Below, piece by piece: positions 51,543-60,635 of a stretch of 64,000 bases of DNA. Within the stretch, counting starts at the first letter, position 1; the number at the start of each line of letters is the position of its first letter. The notes beneath the pieces are model-generated. The model saw only the letters and a program-made list of their open reading frames with translations, did no database searches and was not told the DNA's origin. The stretch comes from Desulfuromonas soudanensis (GTDB taxonomy: Bacteria; Desulfobacterota; Desulfuromonadia; Desulfuromonadales; WTL): contig NZ_CP010802.1 of assembly GCF_001278055.1 (NCBI RefSeq), forward strand, positions 1,775,504-1,839,503. The letters run 5' to 3'. The position numbers and the translations under genes are program-made.

Positions 51543-52654
51543 TCCAGATTATCCCCGAACTCAATGAAGGGGGGGTCGAGCGCGGCGTGGTCGAACTCAG
51601 CCGCGAACTGGTCGTCCGCGGCCACCAGAGCCTCGTTATCAGCGCCGGCGGACGGCTCGCCGGGACCATCGAGGCCGACGGCGGCCGTCATGTGCCTCTC
51701 GACGTCGCCTCGAAGAACCCCCTGACGGCCTTCAAGCGGATCCGGGCCCTGCGCCAGGTTTTAAAAGAGCTTCGCCCCGACCTGATCCATGCCCGCAGCC
51801 GCGTTCCGGCCTGGCTTGCGGTTCTGGCCAACCGCTCCCTGAAAATCCCCTTCGTCACCACGGTGCACGGCTTCAACAGCGTCAGTCCCTACAGCCGGGT
51901 GATGACCTATGGCGACCGGGTGATCTGCGTCAGCAGCGCCATCAAGGAATATGTTCAGAAACACTACGCCGTCCCCGACGACAGGCTGGTGATCATCCCC
52001 CGCGGGGTGGATCTTCAGGCCTTCGATCCGGACAACCTCGACCGCGCCTTCATGGAGGCATTCAGCCGCGAACAGGGTCTCGAGGGACGGCTCGTCGTTT
52101 CGGCGGTCGGACGGGTCACCCAGCTCAAGGATTACGAGACCTTCATCCGGGCCATCGGTCTGATCCGTGATCGTCAGCCGGCAGTTCTCGGTCTGATCGT
52201 CGGCGGGGTGCGCGAGGACAAGCGCGACTATTTCGCCGGCTTGCAGACGTTGGTGACGGAACTCGACCTAGCCGATCATCTCCGCTTTACCGGCAGCCGC
52301 ACCGAAGTGGCGGAAATTTATGCTCTCAGCCGTGTCGTGGTCTCCAGCTCGAAAAAACCCGAGAGTTTCGGCCGCTCGGCCGCCGAGGCCCTGGCCCTGG
52401 GCGTTCCGGTGGTGGCAACGGGGCATGGGGGAATCCTCGATATCGTCCTGGAGGCAAAGACCGGTTTTCTCTTTAATACCGGAGATGCACCCGGGTTGGC
52501 GGATAAGATCCTGGCGACGCTGGACCGCTCCTGGCCCGGCCTGCGGGACTTCGTGGCCACCCATTTCAGTCTCGGGCAGATGGTCGACAAAACCCTGGTC
52601 GTCTATCGTGAGACGGCGGGGCGCTTGTCGTCCGAGGGAAGGGAGAAACGATGA
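51533..52654 (+). CDS. GT4 family glycosyltransferase
   Basis: A 373-residue retaining GT-B transferase. The N-terminal Rossmann domain starts IVQIIPELNEGGVERG, and the C-terminal GT4 domain has VGRVTQLKDYETFIRA and the donor-binding ESFGRSAAEALALGVPVVA, a form of the E-x7-E motif. No membrane segments, so it works at the cytoplasmic face. It lies between the first ELM1-like gene and the deacetylase with overlaps on both sides, within an apparent LPS core operon. Sugar donor and acceptor are unknown. Confidence 0.88.
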   Translation: MRIVQIIPELNEGGVERGVVELSRELVVRGHQSLVISAGGRLAGTIEADGGRHVPLDVASKNPLTAFKRIRALRQVLKELRPDLIHARSRVPAWLAVLANRSLKIPFVTTVHGFNSVSPYSRVMTYGDRVICVSSAIKEYVQKHYAVPDDRLVIIPRGVDLQAFDPDNLDRAFMEAFSREQGLEGRLVVSAVGRVTQLKDYETFIRAIGLIRDRQPAVLGLIVGGVREDKRDYFAGLQTLVTELDLADHLRFTGSRTEVAEIYALSRVVVSSSKKPESFGRSAAEALALGVPVVATGHGGILDIVLEAKTGFLFNTGDAPGLADKILATLDRSWPGLRDFVATHFSLGQMVDKTLVVYRETAGRLSSEGREKR

Positions 52655-53466
52655 ACTGGCTCCTTCTCCCGGTGCTCGGCGTACTCTGGTTCTCCTGGCG
52701 CTATGCCTGGTGGCGTCCACCTATCTCGACGCGGGTGCCGCGCATCCTGATGTACCATATGGTGGCGCCCCATCGGCCGGGAGCCCGTTTCAACGGCCTG
52801 CGGGTCACACCAAGGCGTTTCGAGCAGCAGCTCGCCTGGCTGGTGCGCAACGGCTGGACTACCCTGACACTTTCCGAACTCCTGAAGTCCGAAGAGGCTA
52901 TCCCGGAGAAGGCCGTGGTCCTGACTTTCGATGACGGTTTTGCCGACAATCTTCACCGGGCGCTGCCGCTGCTGGAGAAATACAATTGCAAGGCGACGCT
53001 TTACCTGGTGGTCGATCGCCAGGACCGGGAGTGGTCGACGGCCAAGAAGGCGCATCACGAAGGCGGCGAGCTGAAAAACGAGGCGAAACTCTCCGATGAG
53101 GAGGTGCGGCAGATGCTCAGGAGCGGGCGGGTGGAACTCGGATCCCATACCCTGACCCATCCGAATTTTTTGAACCTCGGAGACGAGGAAAAGCTGGTCG
53201 AATTGACGGAGTCGAAACGTCTGCTCGAAGAAAAGTTCGGAGTGTCCGTGGAAAGTTTTGCCTATCCCTTCGGCTATTATCGTGCGGGGGACGACAAACT
53301 CGTTGAACAGGCGGGTTACAGCAGCGCGGTGACGACCGAATCCGGTCTGAACGATTTTTCCGGGTGCAGCCGGTTTCTCCTCAAACGGATCAAGATCAGC
53401 GGCAAGGACAACCTGCTGGCCTTCATCCTGCGCATGCGAGGGGGGCGGCGTGGCTGGAATAAATAG
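52651..53466 (+). CDS. NodB-type polysaccharide deacetylase family protein
   Basis: The 271-residue protein has an N-terminal membrane anchor (about residues 2-22) and a carbohydrate esterase 4 domain with TFDDGF (Asp94, Asp95), the metal-binding GSHTLTHPNF (His166, His170) and a later FAYPFGYY arginine-loop region. The metal and catalytic residues look intact, so it should remove N-acetyl groups from a sugar. In this operon a lipid A or core amino sugar is the likely target, which would introduce a positive charge. It overlaps the preceding gene by ATGA. Confidence 0.87.
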   Translation: MNWLLLPVLGVLWFSWRYAWWRPPISTRVPRILMYHMVAPHRPGARFNGLRVTPRRFEQQLAWLVRNGWTTLTLSELLKSEEAIPEKAVVLTFDDGFADNLHRALPLLEKYNCKATLYLVVDRQDREWSTAKKAHHEGGELKNEAKLSDEEVRQMLRSGRVELGSHTLTHPNFLNLGDEEKLVELTESKRLLEEKFGVSVESFAYPFGYYRAGDDKLVEQAGYSSAVTTESGLNDFSGCSRFLLKRIKISGKDNLLAFILRMRGGRRGWNK

Positions 53467-54475
53467 AATCCGGACTCTCTGGCTTCTCAGCGACGGAGCC
53501 TCCGGCCATCTCAGCCAGAGCCGCGGGATCGCCGAAGCCATCGGCCGCTTTTGCCCCGTCAGGACGTTCGAGATCACCCTGGAAGTCCGCCGCCGCTTCC
53601 TCAAGAGCCTGCTGCGGTTCCTCCTGCCGATATCCGCAAACCTCGCCCGGCGTCTGCTCAAGGTTGTCTACCGGATCGAGCTCCCCGTCGGCAGGCCGGA
53701 CCTGATAGTCTCCTCGGGGGGCAATACCCTGCTGGCCAACGCCCTGCTCGGAGAGATTTTTGCCGTGCCGAATCTTTATAGCGGCACCCTGAAAAAATAT
53801 CCGGCGCGCTGTTATAGCCGAATATTCAGCGTCACTCCCCAGGGGAGCGACAATAACGTGGTGCTCCCCCTTCCGCCGGTTCCCCTCCAACTGACCGAAA
53901 AGATGCCGCTCGCAGGTCCGGAGGCGCCCTGGCTGGTCTTGATCGGCGGCGACGGAGCAGGCTATCATTTCACAACGGCGGATTGGGAGCTGCTGGCCGA
54001 CGGGATGAACCGGATCGCTCGGGATCTCGGCGTCCGCTGGCTGCTGACCACCTCCCGTCGCACCGGCGGCGAGGTCGAGAAGGTGCTGCAGACGAGGATC
54101 TCTCCGGATTCCCTCGAGGAGGCGGTTTATTTCGGCCAGACGCCGCGCCCGGTCGTCCGCGAGTTCCTCGGCCGGTGTCGGGGGGTTCTGGTCACCGAAG
54201 ACAGTCTGACCATGGTCGCCGAGGCGATCTATTCCGGCCGCCCCGTGGTCACTCTCAGGCCGCGGCAGTCGCAGCCCGAAGGCAACGATGCCCTGGCGCT
54301 CGACGGGTATGCCGGAAGCAATCTGATCACCCGCCATGAAATCTCCGACCTCGGAGAGTTGAAACAGCTTCCGGCGGCCGTCTTCCGGCAGCATCCGGAT
54401 GTCCCGGAGCTGATCTGGCAGAGCGTCCGCGGACTGCTGGGCGAGGGAAAGGACGTATCCGATGTCAGGGCTTGA
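53450..54475 (+). CDS. ELM1/GtrOC1-family putative glycosyltransferase (second copy)
   Basis: A 341-residue paralogue of the protein at 50637. Shared elements are WLLSDGASGHLSQSRG at the start, VLIGGDGAGYHF near residue 163, LTTSRRTGGEVE near residue 200 and VTEDSLTMVAEAIYSGRPVV near residue 248. It differs strongly outside these blocks, so it is not a recent duplicate. It starts at GTG 53450 inside the end of the deacetylase (17-base overlap) and overlaps the next gene by 14 bases. Likely another core transferase; donor unknown. Confidence 0.78.
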   Translation: MAGINRIRTLWLLSDGASGHLSQSRGIAEAIGRFCPVRTFEITLEVRRRFLKSLLRFLLPISANLARRLLKVVYRIELPVGRPDLIVSSGGNTLLANALLGEIFAVPNLYSGTLKKYPARCYSRIFSVTPQGSDNNVVLPLPPVPLQLTEKMPLAGPEAPWLVLIGGDGAGYHFTTADWELLADGMNRIARDLGVRWLLTTSRRTGGEVEKVLQTRISPDSLEEAVYFGQTPRPVVREFLGRCRGVLVTEDSLTMVAEAIYSGRPVVTLRPRQSQPEGNDALALDGYAGSNLITRHEISDLGELKQLPAAVFRQHPDVPELIWQSVRGLLGEGKDVSDVRA

Positions 54476-55541
54476 TCTGCTCTTCTGGGGACGATACGGA
54501 AACTACGGTCCCGACTACCCGCGCAACCGGGTGATCGAAGCGGCATTTACTTCCCTGGGCCATCGGGTGCGCCGGTTCGTCCCGCGGCTTTCCGCCGTGG
54601 CAGATTTCGAGGCGGCGCTGTGCGGCCTGGAAAAGCCTGACCTGGTCTGGGTCCCCTGTTTTCGACACCGGGATCTGCGGGCGGCGTACCGCTATGCCCG
54701 GCGCCAGCAAATTCCCCTGGTCTTTGACCCCTTGATCAGTGCCTACGACAAACAGGTCAGTGAACGGCGCAAATTTCCGGCCGAGTCCATCAGGGGCCGC
54801 CGACTGCTAGCCGGGGAGCGTGAGCTCTTTTCTCTGGCTGACCTGGTGATCGCCGATACGGAGGGACACAGGGATTATTTCTCTTCTGTCCTGGGGTTTC
54901 CAAGGGACCGGATCCGGGTCGTGCCGGTCGGCGCCGAAGAGGAACTGTTCAAGCCCCAGCCGACCAGAATGACCGATGGACCCTTGGAGGTGGTTTTTTC
55001 CGGCACCTTCATCGGCCTGCATGGCATAGAGCTTGTTATCGAGGCTGCAGCCTTGTATTCTGGTCCTCCGCTGCGCTGGCGGCTCCTCGGGGACGGTCCC
55101 CTTCGTGCCGCCTGCGAGGCGAGGGTGGCCAAGCTTCGCGCCGCGAATCCGCAGCTGGATATCTCTTTCGAGAACTGGCGTCCCTTGCAGGAGCTCCCGG
55201 CGCGTTTGGCCCAGGCCGATATTCTTCTCGGCATTTTCGGCTCCAGCGACAAGGCACTCCGGGTCATCCCCAACAAGGTCTATCAGGCCCTGGCTCTCGG
55301 CCGGCCTGTCCTGACCGCGGCCTCCAGAGCCTATCCCGAGGCGCTGCTTCAGGACGAAAACCAGGGGTTGTTCTGGTCGCCTCCCGGGGACGCGCAGGGA
55401 ATCAGTCTTGCCTTGGAACGGATCTGTCAGCACAGGGCAGAGCTTCCGGCGCTCGGCAGTGCTGCCCGCAGGAGTTATGAACAGTATTTCTCAAAGGATG
55501 CTATCAAGTCAGCTTTATTTGGCCTCCTGCATGAATTATGA
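54462..55541 (+). CDS. GT4-like glycosyltransferase
   Basis: A 359-residue GT-B transferase: N-terminal LLFWGRYGNYGPDYPRN, a mid-region with VFSGTFIGLHGIELVIEAA, and a C-terminal donor-binding part with NKVYQALALGRPVLTAASRAYPE. The pattern belongs to the GT4/GT1-like superfamily without a specific assignment. It is the last gene of the GC-rich core cluster; base composition changes sharply a few dozen bases after its stop. Confidence 0.83.
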   Translation: MSGLDLLFWGRYGNYGPDYPRNRVIEAAFTSLGHRVRRFVPRLSAVADFEAALCGLEKPDLVWVPCFRHRDLRAAYRYARRQQIPLVFDPLISAYDKQVSERRKFPAESIRGRRLLAGERELFSLADLVIADTEGHRDYFSSVLGFPRDRIRVVPVGAEEELFKPQPTRMTDGPLEVVFSGTFIGLHGIELVIEAAALYSGPPLRWRLLGDGPLRAACEARVAKLRAANPQLDISFENWRPLQELPARLAQADILLGIFGSSDKALRVIPNKVYQALALGRPVLTAASRAYPEALLQDENQGLFWSPPGDAQGISLALERICQHRAELPALGSAARRSYEQYFSKDAIKSALFGLLHEL

Positions 55542-55586
55542 GTTGTCTTTCAACTATATGACCTGCGATATGTTTAAGAGGCCTTG

Positions 55587-56372
55587 ATGAATTTGGATCG
55601 ATACAAAATTGATGTTACTCACTGGAGTAAGCATTTTTCGATTTGTACGCTAGTGAGCAATGTCGAGCAATACGAGGCAATGTTTAATAGTTTCGTCCGT
55701 GCTGGATTTACGGAGGATGACACTGAATATCTGATTGTTGACAACACAAATGAAAACAGATTTGACGGCTTTTCTGGATTCAACCTTTTTCTGAACCGGG
55801 CTTGTGGTCAATTTATTATCATTTGCCATCAGGATGTTCTGCTTGATTTTGACGATCGTAGTGTATTGGAAAGGCGATTGGCTGATCTTGAGGAGATTGA
55901 TCCACTTTGGGCGGTGGTTGGTAATGCTGGAGCCGCAAATCTTGGTCACAAGGCGGTACGAATTTCTGATCCTTACGCGCAAGATTTAAGGATCGGGTGC
56001 TTTCCGGAAAAGGTTTTCAGCCTTGATGAGAATTTCATCCTCGTCAAAAATTCAGCAAATCTCGCTGTATCCCATGACTTGAGTGGTTTTCATCTCTACG
56101 GAACTGACTTGTGTTTGATTGCCGATATCCTTGGGCGAACAAGTTATGTCATCGATTTTCATTTGAAGCATCTTAGTTCCGGAACAGTTGATGAACGTTT
56201 TTACGGCATTAAGTATTGTCTCATTCAAAAATATCAAGTTGCACTAAGGTCAAGGTTTGTCCAAACAATGATTACACGGTTTTATATTTCAGATTCAAAG
56301 ATGTTGAACACGATATTCAATCGGAAAAAATTTCTTACTTTAGTCAAAACTTTTGTACGGAGATTTTCCTAA
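55587..56372 (+). CDS. GT-A-fold glycosyltransferase-like protein
   Basis: A 261-residue protein in AT-rich sequence. The order of a beta-alpha start (FSICTLVSNVEQYEAMFNSF), YLIVDNTNENRF and FIIICHQDVLLDF resembles a GT2 (GT-A) nucleotide-sugar domain in which HQDV takes the place of the metal-binding DxD. The C-terminal 80 residues are not recognised. AGAGG lies five bases before ATG 55587. First gene of the low-GC island. The family assignment is moderate and activity is inferred. Confidence 0.62.
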   Translation: MNLDRYKIDVTHWSKHFSICTLVSNVEQYEAMFNSFVRAGFTEDDTEYLIVDNTNENRFDGFSGFNLFLNRACGQFIIICHQDVLLDFDDRSVLERRLADLEEIDPLWAVVGNAGAANLGHKAVRISDPYAQDLRIGCFPEKVFSLDENFILVKNSANLAVSHDLSGFHLYGTDLCLIADILGRTSYVIDFHLKHLSSGTVDERFYGIKYCLIQKYQVALRSRFVQTMITRFYISDSKMLNTIFNRKKFLTLVKTFVRRFS

Positions 56373-56425
56373 GATAGGAAGGTTTTTAAACTTTATTTAA
56401 CATCTTTTTTTGTATTATATTTTTT

Positions 56426-57400
56426 ATGGATTATTTTATGCATAGTATTTCTGTAGTCATGACAACCTTTAATGGTGAAAAGTTTCTTATTGAACAGCTT
56501 GAAAGTATATTAAACCAAACACTGGTTCCCCATGAGATAATCGTTGTTGATGATTTGTCGACCGATAATACCTATAAAATACTTCAGGATTATCGACAGA
56601 AATATCCAGAAACACTAAAGGTATATCAGAATATATCTCGGCTGGGCATTAATGGGAATTTCGAAAAGGCGGCACGGCTTTCCACCGGAGACTTAATATT
56701 ATTTTCTGACCAGGATGATGTTTGGGATCGAGTTAAGATTCAAACTATGGTTGATCATTTGGGGAGAAGCGGTTTGCTGTACAGTAATGCCGTTATTATA
56801 GACGAGCATGGCTGTGTTCTTTGCGAGGATGAACTCGAGTTTCATGGAGTGCCACCGATTGCAGGGAGGCCCCTTGTTTATCTGCTTCAATCCAATACGA
56901 TTTCTGGGCATAATATTTTGGTAACGAGAAAGCTGTTGAATACTGCTGTGCCATTCCCCATTGAGATTGTGTATGATCAGTGGTTGGGTATTGTGGCCTG
57001 CTTAGGTGAAGGTATAAGTTTCCTTGATCAAGCATTAGTTAAACATCGAATGCATAATTCAAATTCAATAAATAATCCAAGTATAAGAAAAAAAGCTGAT
57101 CGTTCCTCAAGGCGTAAAGTTTCTAAGTTATTTGCATTCAGAAGAGATTCACAAAAAAAACTTTCCATTCTCAAAAGGATTTTGGACATAGGTTCTTATG
57201 AAGAAAATAGTATTGAAATCGTTTGTCGTTATGTAAAACATTTGACTTATGCAAAAAGTTCATTTTTTAATTTTAAATTATACAATATGATATTGAAAGA
57301 ATTGATTTTATTGTATGAATATGTCGAGCCTAAAAAATTAAAAAAAATTGCTCATAAGATGTCTCGCGGGGAATTATACTTTCGAGTATTTCGGTACTAA
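56426..57400 (+). CDS. GT2 family glycosyltransferase
   Basis: The 324-residue protein has a textbook GT2 start (ISVVMTTFNGEKFLIEQLESILNQT, then IIVVDDLSTDNTYKIL) and the metal site FSDQDDVWD near residue 95, of the kind common in rhamnosyl and O-antigen transferases. No membrane helices. No clear ribosome-binding site precedes ATG 56426; ATG 56438 is an alternative. The gene is strongly AT-rich. Sugar specificity unknown. Confidence 0.88.
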   Translation: MDYFMHSISVVMTTFNGEKFLIEQLESILNQTLVPHEIIVVDDLSTDNTYKILQDYRQKYPETLKVYQNISRLGINGNFEKAARLSTGDLILFSDQDDVWDRVKIQTMVDHLGRSGLLYSNAVIIDEHGCVLCEDELEFHGVPPIAGRPLVYLLQSNTISGHNILVTRKLLNTAVPFPIEIVYDQWLGIVACLGEGISFLDQALVKHRMHNSNSINNPSIRKKADRSSRRKVSKLFAFRRDSQKKLSILKRILDIGSYEENSIEIVCRYVKHLTYAKSSFFNFKLYNMILKELILLYEYVEPKKLKKIAHKMSRGELYFRVFRY

Positions 57401-57478
57401 AGATGATTTGTATAAAAAATACATTTCCACGTGAAATTCCTGTCCTGTCTTTTTTGCTTTTAGCTGGGTGATATTGCT

Positions 57479-58480
57479 GTGATTTCTGATCAAAAAATTC
57501 GCATATTAGTCCTTGGGAAAAAGGGTGGCATTTTACATTGGTTTGAAAATGTATTGGATGCTATGGCTGATTTTCGAAACGTGGAAGTTTGTCCATTTTC
57601 TGTGAATTATTTCGGACTGGTTGACCGTCTTAAGAAAAATGCCATAAAGAAATTTAATCGACAATGGTTTGACCGCCTCGTCGGCAACCAATTTAACGCT
57701 GTCATGCAGTCGTTTAGACCAGATTTGGTGCTAATCGTTGATTGTTTTTATGTTCCGCCTGAAATCTTTGAGGTTTTAAATTCTAAAAAAAAATCCACTT
57801 TTGTTGCATGGTGGATCGGTGATTTGTCTGACTTTCAGAATTTGGCACGTTTGGAGTGCATTGATAAATTCTATTTTACTGATACGTATTTTGTCAAAAA
57901 AGCCGCTGAAGTTGGAATCAATAATACCAGTTATCTGCCACTAGCATGCAATTCCAGGGTTTACTCACTGAAAAATCAAGCGAACAGAGATTCCCGCATG
58001 GTATTTGTAGGTGCTTATGCCCCAAATCGTGAAAAACTTCTCCGTCAGGTGTCCCGGCCGATGATAATTGTAGGTAATCGTTGGGATCAAATGGCTAGTT
58101 CTGTTCATAACATTCATGCAAAGCGAATCTCGCTTCAGAAAGTTGATGAAATTTATAACCGCCATATTTGTGTTTTGAATATTAAAAACAGTGACAACGT
58201 GGTCAATGGATTAAATATGCGAACTTTTGATGCGGCAGCTTCTGGATGTATCGTTTTGAATGATGCTGTAAGTGACCTCGAGTATTGTTTCGATATTGGT
58301 AAGGAATTGCTTGTTTATCGCGATGTTGATGAGCTTAACGATACCGTTGAAAGAATTATTCGTGACGATTCCGAATGTCGTGCCATAGCAAAAGCAGGTC
58401 GCCGCCGTGTTCTGGCTGAGCATCTTTACCAACACCGCATTGCGACTATTTTGTCTGATTTTTTTCAGGCAAGAGAATGA
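57479..58480 (+). CDS. CgeB-like glycosyltransferase
   Basis: A 333-residue GT-B-like protein resembling the CgeB/GT1 group: ILVLGKKGGILHWFENVL at the N-terminus, FRPDLVLIVDCFYVPPEIF, VAWWIGDLSD, MVFVGAYAPNREKLL, and a donor-binding region NMRTFDAAASGCIVLND near residue 258 with a following DxxEL-like stretch. It begins at GTG 57479, without a convincing ribosome-binding site. It stands between GT2 and the fdt/qdt genes in the AT-rich island. Likely an O-antigen transferase. Confidence 0.78.
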   Translation: MISDQKIRILVLGKKGGILHWFENVLDAMADFRNVEVCPFSVNYFGLVDRLKKNAIKKFNRQWFDRLVGNQFNAVMQSFRPDLVLIVDCFYVPPEIFEVLNSKKKSTFVAWWIGDLSDFQNLARLECIDKFYFTDTYFVKKAAEVGINNTSYLPLACNSRVYSLKNQANRDSRMVFVGAYAPNREKLLRQVSRPMIIVGNRWDQMASSVHNIHAKRISLQKVDEIYNRHICVLNIKNSDNVVNGLNMRTFDAAASGCIVLNDAVSDLEYCFDIGKELLVYRDVDELNDTVERIIRDDSECRAIAKAGRRRVLAEHLYQHRIATILSDFFQARE

Positions 58481-58525
58481 TGGTATGCCGGTTTTAAGAA
58501 TATATTGATCAACGAGGAGGGTAAT

Positions 58526-59023
58526 ATGGGGTTTTTTAAACATGATAATGCCTTGGTTGAGTCTTTGAATGTCGGTAACGATACTCGGATTTGGGCTTTT
58601 ACACATATACTTCCAGGCGCTAAAATTGGTAAAGATTGTAATATTTGCGATCATGTATTTATTGAAAACGATGTTGTTATTGGTGACCGAGTTACAATAA
58701 AATGCGGTGTTCAGATTTGGGACGGTTTGCGAATTGATGACGATGTTTTTATTGGGCCAAATGCGACTTTCACAAATGATCTTTTCCCACGAAGTAAAGT
58801 GTATCCCGAGCAATTTACCCAAACTTTTATAGCGAAAGGTGCGTCGGTGGGTGCTAATGCAACGATACTCGCAGGAATTAGAATAGGTGAGGGTGCCATG
58901 GTCGGTGCGGGAGCCGTTGTAACTCGGGAGGTCCCTGATTATGCAATCGTTGTAGGCAACCCAGCTCGTGTTATTGGTTTCGCCGATGGACACGCAGAAA
59001 AAAAAGAAGGAAGTAAAGAATGA
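58526..59023 (+). CDS. Sugar N-acetyltransferase, FdtC/QdtC-like
   Basis: A 165-residue left-handed beta-helix acetyltransferase with hexapeptide repeats through almost its full length ([19 protein letters not shown], later [29 protein letters not shown]) and the end GNPARVIGF. With the two following genes it matches the enzymes that acetylate the 3-amino group of dTDP-3-amino-3,6-dideoxyhexose. The start is ATG 58526 with GAGGAGG (58514-58520); the longer TTG start at 58505 is rejected. It overlaps the next gene by ATGA. It cannot be told from sequence whether the product is Fuc3NAc or Qui3NAc. Confidence 0.85.
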   Translation: MGFFKHDNALVESLNVGNDTRIWAFTHILPGAKIGKDCNICDHVFIENDVVIGDRVTIKCGVQIWDGLRIDDDVFIGPNATFTNDLFPRSKVYPEQFTQTFIAKGASVGANATILAGIRIGEGAMVGAGAVVTREVPDYAIVVGNPARVIGFADGHAEKKEGSKE

Positions 59024-59433
59024 GTATTAGTGATTGCGAAATACTTGAACTCCCAAAAATTTCAGATGTTAGAGGTAATCTGACTTTCATTGAAGGTAAA
59101 AATCATATTCCCTTTGATATAAAGAGAGTTTATTACCTCTATGACGTTCCCGGCGGAGCCGAACGCGGTGGTCATGCCCATAAAGCACTGCACCAGTTAA
59201 TTGTTGCCATGTCAGGCAGCTTTGATGTAGTTCTGGATGATGGTCATGGCAAGAAGCGAATTCACTTGAATCGTTCCTATCAGGGTCTCTACGTCTGCCC
59301 GATGATCTGGCGAGAACTTGATAATTTTTCTTCCGGCTCGGTTTGCATGGTTCTGGCTTCTAATTTTTATGACGAATCCGATTATTATCGTGATTATGAT
59401 CAATTTCTGGAGGCGATTTCGAAAAAAATATGA
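59020..59433 (+). CDS. dTDP-4-keto-6-deoxyglucose 3,4-ketoisomerase, FdtA/QdtA-like
   Basis: A 137-residue cupin-type isomerase of the WxcM/FdtA family. Key segments are [10 protein letters not shown] near the N-terminus, [26 protein letters not shown] with the paired active-site histidines, and the [24 protein letters not shown] core. It moves the keto group from C4 to C3 of the dTDP-sugar made by RmlB (63294). FdtA and QdtA differ in stereochemistry at C4, which I cannot resolve here. It overlaps both neighbours by four bases. Confidence 0.9.
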   Translation: MSISDCEILELPKISDVRGNLTFIEGKNHIPFDIKRVYYLYDVPGGAERGGHAHKALHQLIVAMSGSFDVVLDDGHGKKRIHLNRSYQGLYVCPMIWRELDNFSSGSVCMVLASNFYDESDYYRDYDQFLEAISKKI

Positions 59434-60530
59434 AAGTACCTTTTCTCGAATTGATCAGCCCATGTGCTGAGATCCAAGATGAAATTAACACCGCGATCCA
59501 GCGGGTTATAAAGTCCGGGTGGTATATTCTCGGCCCTGAGGTTGAGGCCTTTGAGTCTGCGTTCGCAGACTATTGTGGGGTGTCACATTGTGTAGGGGTC
59601 GGTAACGGGCTCGATGCCTTACAATTGATTCTTCGCGCCATGGATATCGGCCCTGGGGACGAAGTAATTGTTCCCGCGCATACGTTTATAGCCTCATGGC
59701 TCGCGGTTTCCCATATAGGTGCGACTCCGATTCCGGTCGATATTTCGATTAAATCCTATAATCTTGATCCGGATTTGATAGAGGCAGCGATTACGTCCAG
59801 GACCAAAGCCATCATGCCTGTGCATTTGTACGGCCGTCCCGCTCGAATGGATGTCATCTCTGGTATCGCAAAAATGCATGGACTCAAGGTTGTTGAAGAT
59901 GCCGCTCAAGCACATGGTGCTTCTTTTCAAGGAGACAAAGCAGGGGCTCTGGGGGATGCCGCTGCATTTAGTTTTTATCCTGGGAAAAATCTCGGTGCCC
60001 TTGGAGATGGTGGTGCTATTACAACGAATGACGGCGAACTGGCCGACCGTTTGAGGTCGTTAAGGAATTACGGGTCTAAAGAGAAGTATGTTCACACGGC
60101 TGCCGGTGTGAACAGTCGCCTTGATGAATTGCAGGCAGCTGTGCTGCGGGTGAAGTTACGTCAACTTGACACTTGGAATCAGCGAAGAAAGATAATTGCA
60201 GCACTTTATTCGGAACAACTTTCAGATACCGACTTGATTTTGCCCTCAGTTGAGGTGGGTGAAGAATCGTCGTGGCACCTGTATGTGGTTCGAACTTGTG
60301 CCAGGGAGAAGATAATGACCCATCTGGCAGCTAAAGGGGTAGGGGCTATGATTCATTATCCGATCCCGCCTTATCGACAAGAGGCTTACAACTCGATGCC
60401 AAAAGATTTTGGTCGCTTTCCCATCTCAGATTCAATGTGCGATGAGATTTTGAGTCTGCCGATGGGGCCCCATCTCTCTAATAGTCAGGTTGGCTATGTA
60501 TCTGATTGTCTGATTGAAGCTCTTGGTTGA
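59430..60530 (+). CDS. DegT/DnrJ/EryC1/StrS aminotransferase, FdtB/QdtB-like
   Basis: A 366-residue PLP enzyme that aminates C3 of the dTDP-3-keto-6-deoxyhexose. Seen are the [15 protein letters not shown] segment, [10 protein letters not shown] with the PLP-contacting Asp, the catalytic Lys186 in [16 protein letters not shown] and the [12 protein letters not shown] signature. Its order after the acetyltransferase and ketoisomerase completes the three-gene module. Its base composition is closer to the chromosome than the flanking glycosyltransferases. A transposase fragment follows just after the stop. Confidence 0.92.
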   Translation: MKVPFLELISPCAEIQDEINTAIQRVIKSGWYILGPEVEAFESAFADYCGVSHCVGVGNGLDALQLILRAMDIGPGDEVIVPAHTFIASWLAVSHIGATPIPVDISIKSYNLDPDLIEAAITSRTKAIMPVHLYGRPARMDVISGIAKMHGLKVVEDAAQAHGASFQGDKAGALGDAAAFSFYPGKNLGALGDGGAITTNDGELADRLRSLRNYGSKEKYVHTAAGVNSRLDELQAAVLRVKLRQLDTWNQRRKIIAALYSEQLSDTDLILPSVEVGEESSWHLYVVRTCAREKIMTHLAAKGVGAMIHYPIPPYRQEAYNSMPKDFGRFPISDSMCDEILSLPMGPHLSNSQVGYVSDCLIEALG

Positions 60531-60536
60531 AAAATA

Positions 60537-60608
60537 AGCCATGGACTTGTCTTCGGAAAGTGCCTCAATGGCGACTTTGGCCTTGAATTCGGCGCTCGTG
60601 TGATTACG
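60537..60608 (-). pseudogene. Fragment of an IS3-type transposase OrfA
   Basis: Translation of the minus strand from 60608 to 60537 gives 24 residues (starting RNHTSAEFKAKVAIEAL, then SEDKSMA) that match the N-terminal region of IS3-family OrfA proteins (pattern RRNHSPxFKAKVALEALxxxKT). Similarity stops on both sides and no ends or OrfB remain. The piece is more GC-rich than the surrounding cassette. It is a relic of an insertion sequence between the aminotransferase and the last glycosyltransferase. Confidence 0.78.
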
Positions 60609-60635
60609 GTCGGCAAGAAAATGTTGAGGGTATAA

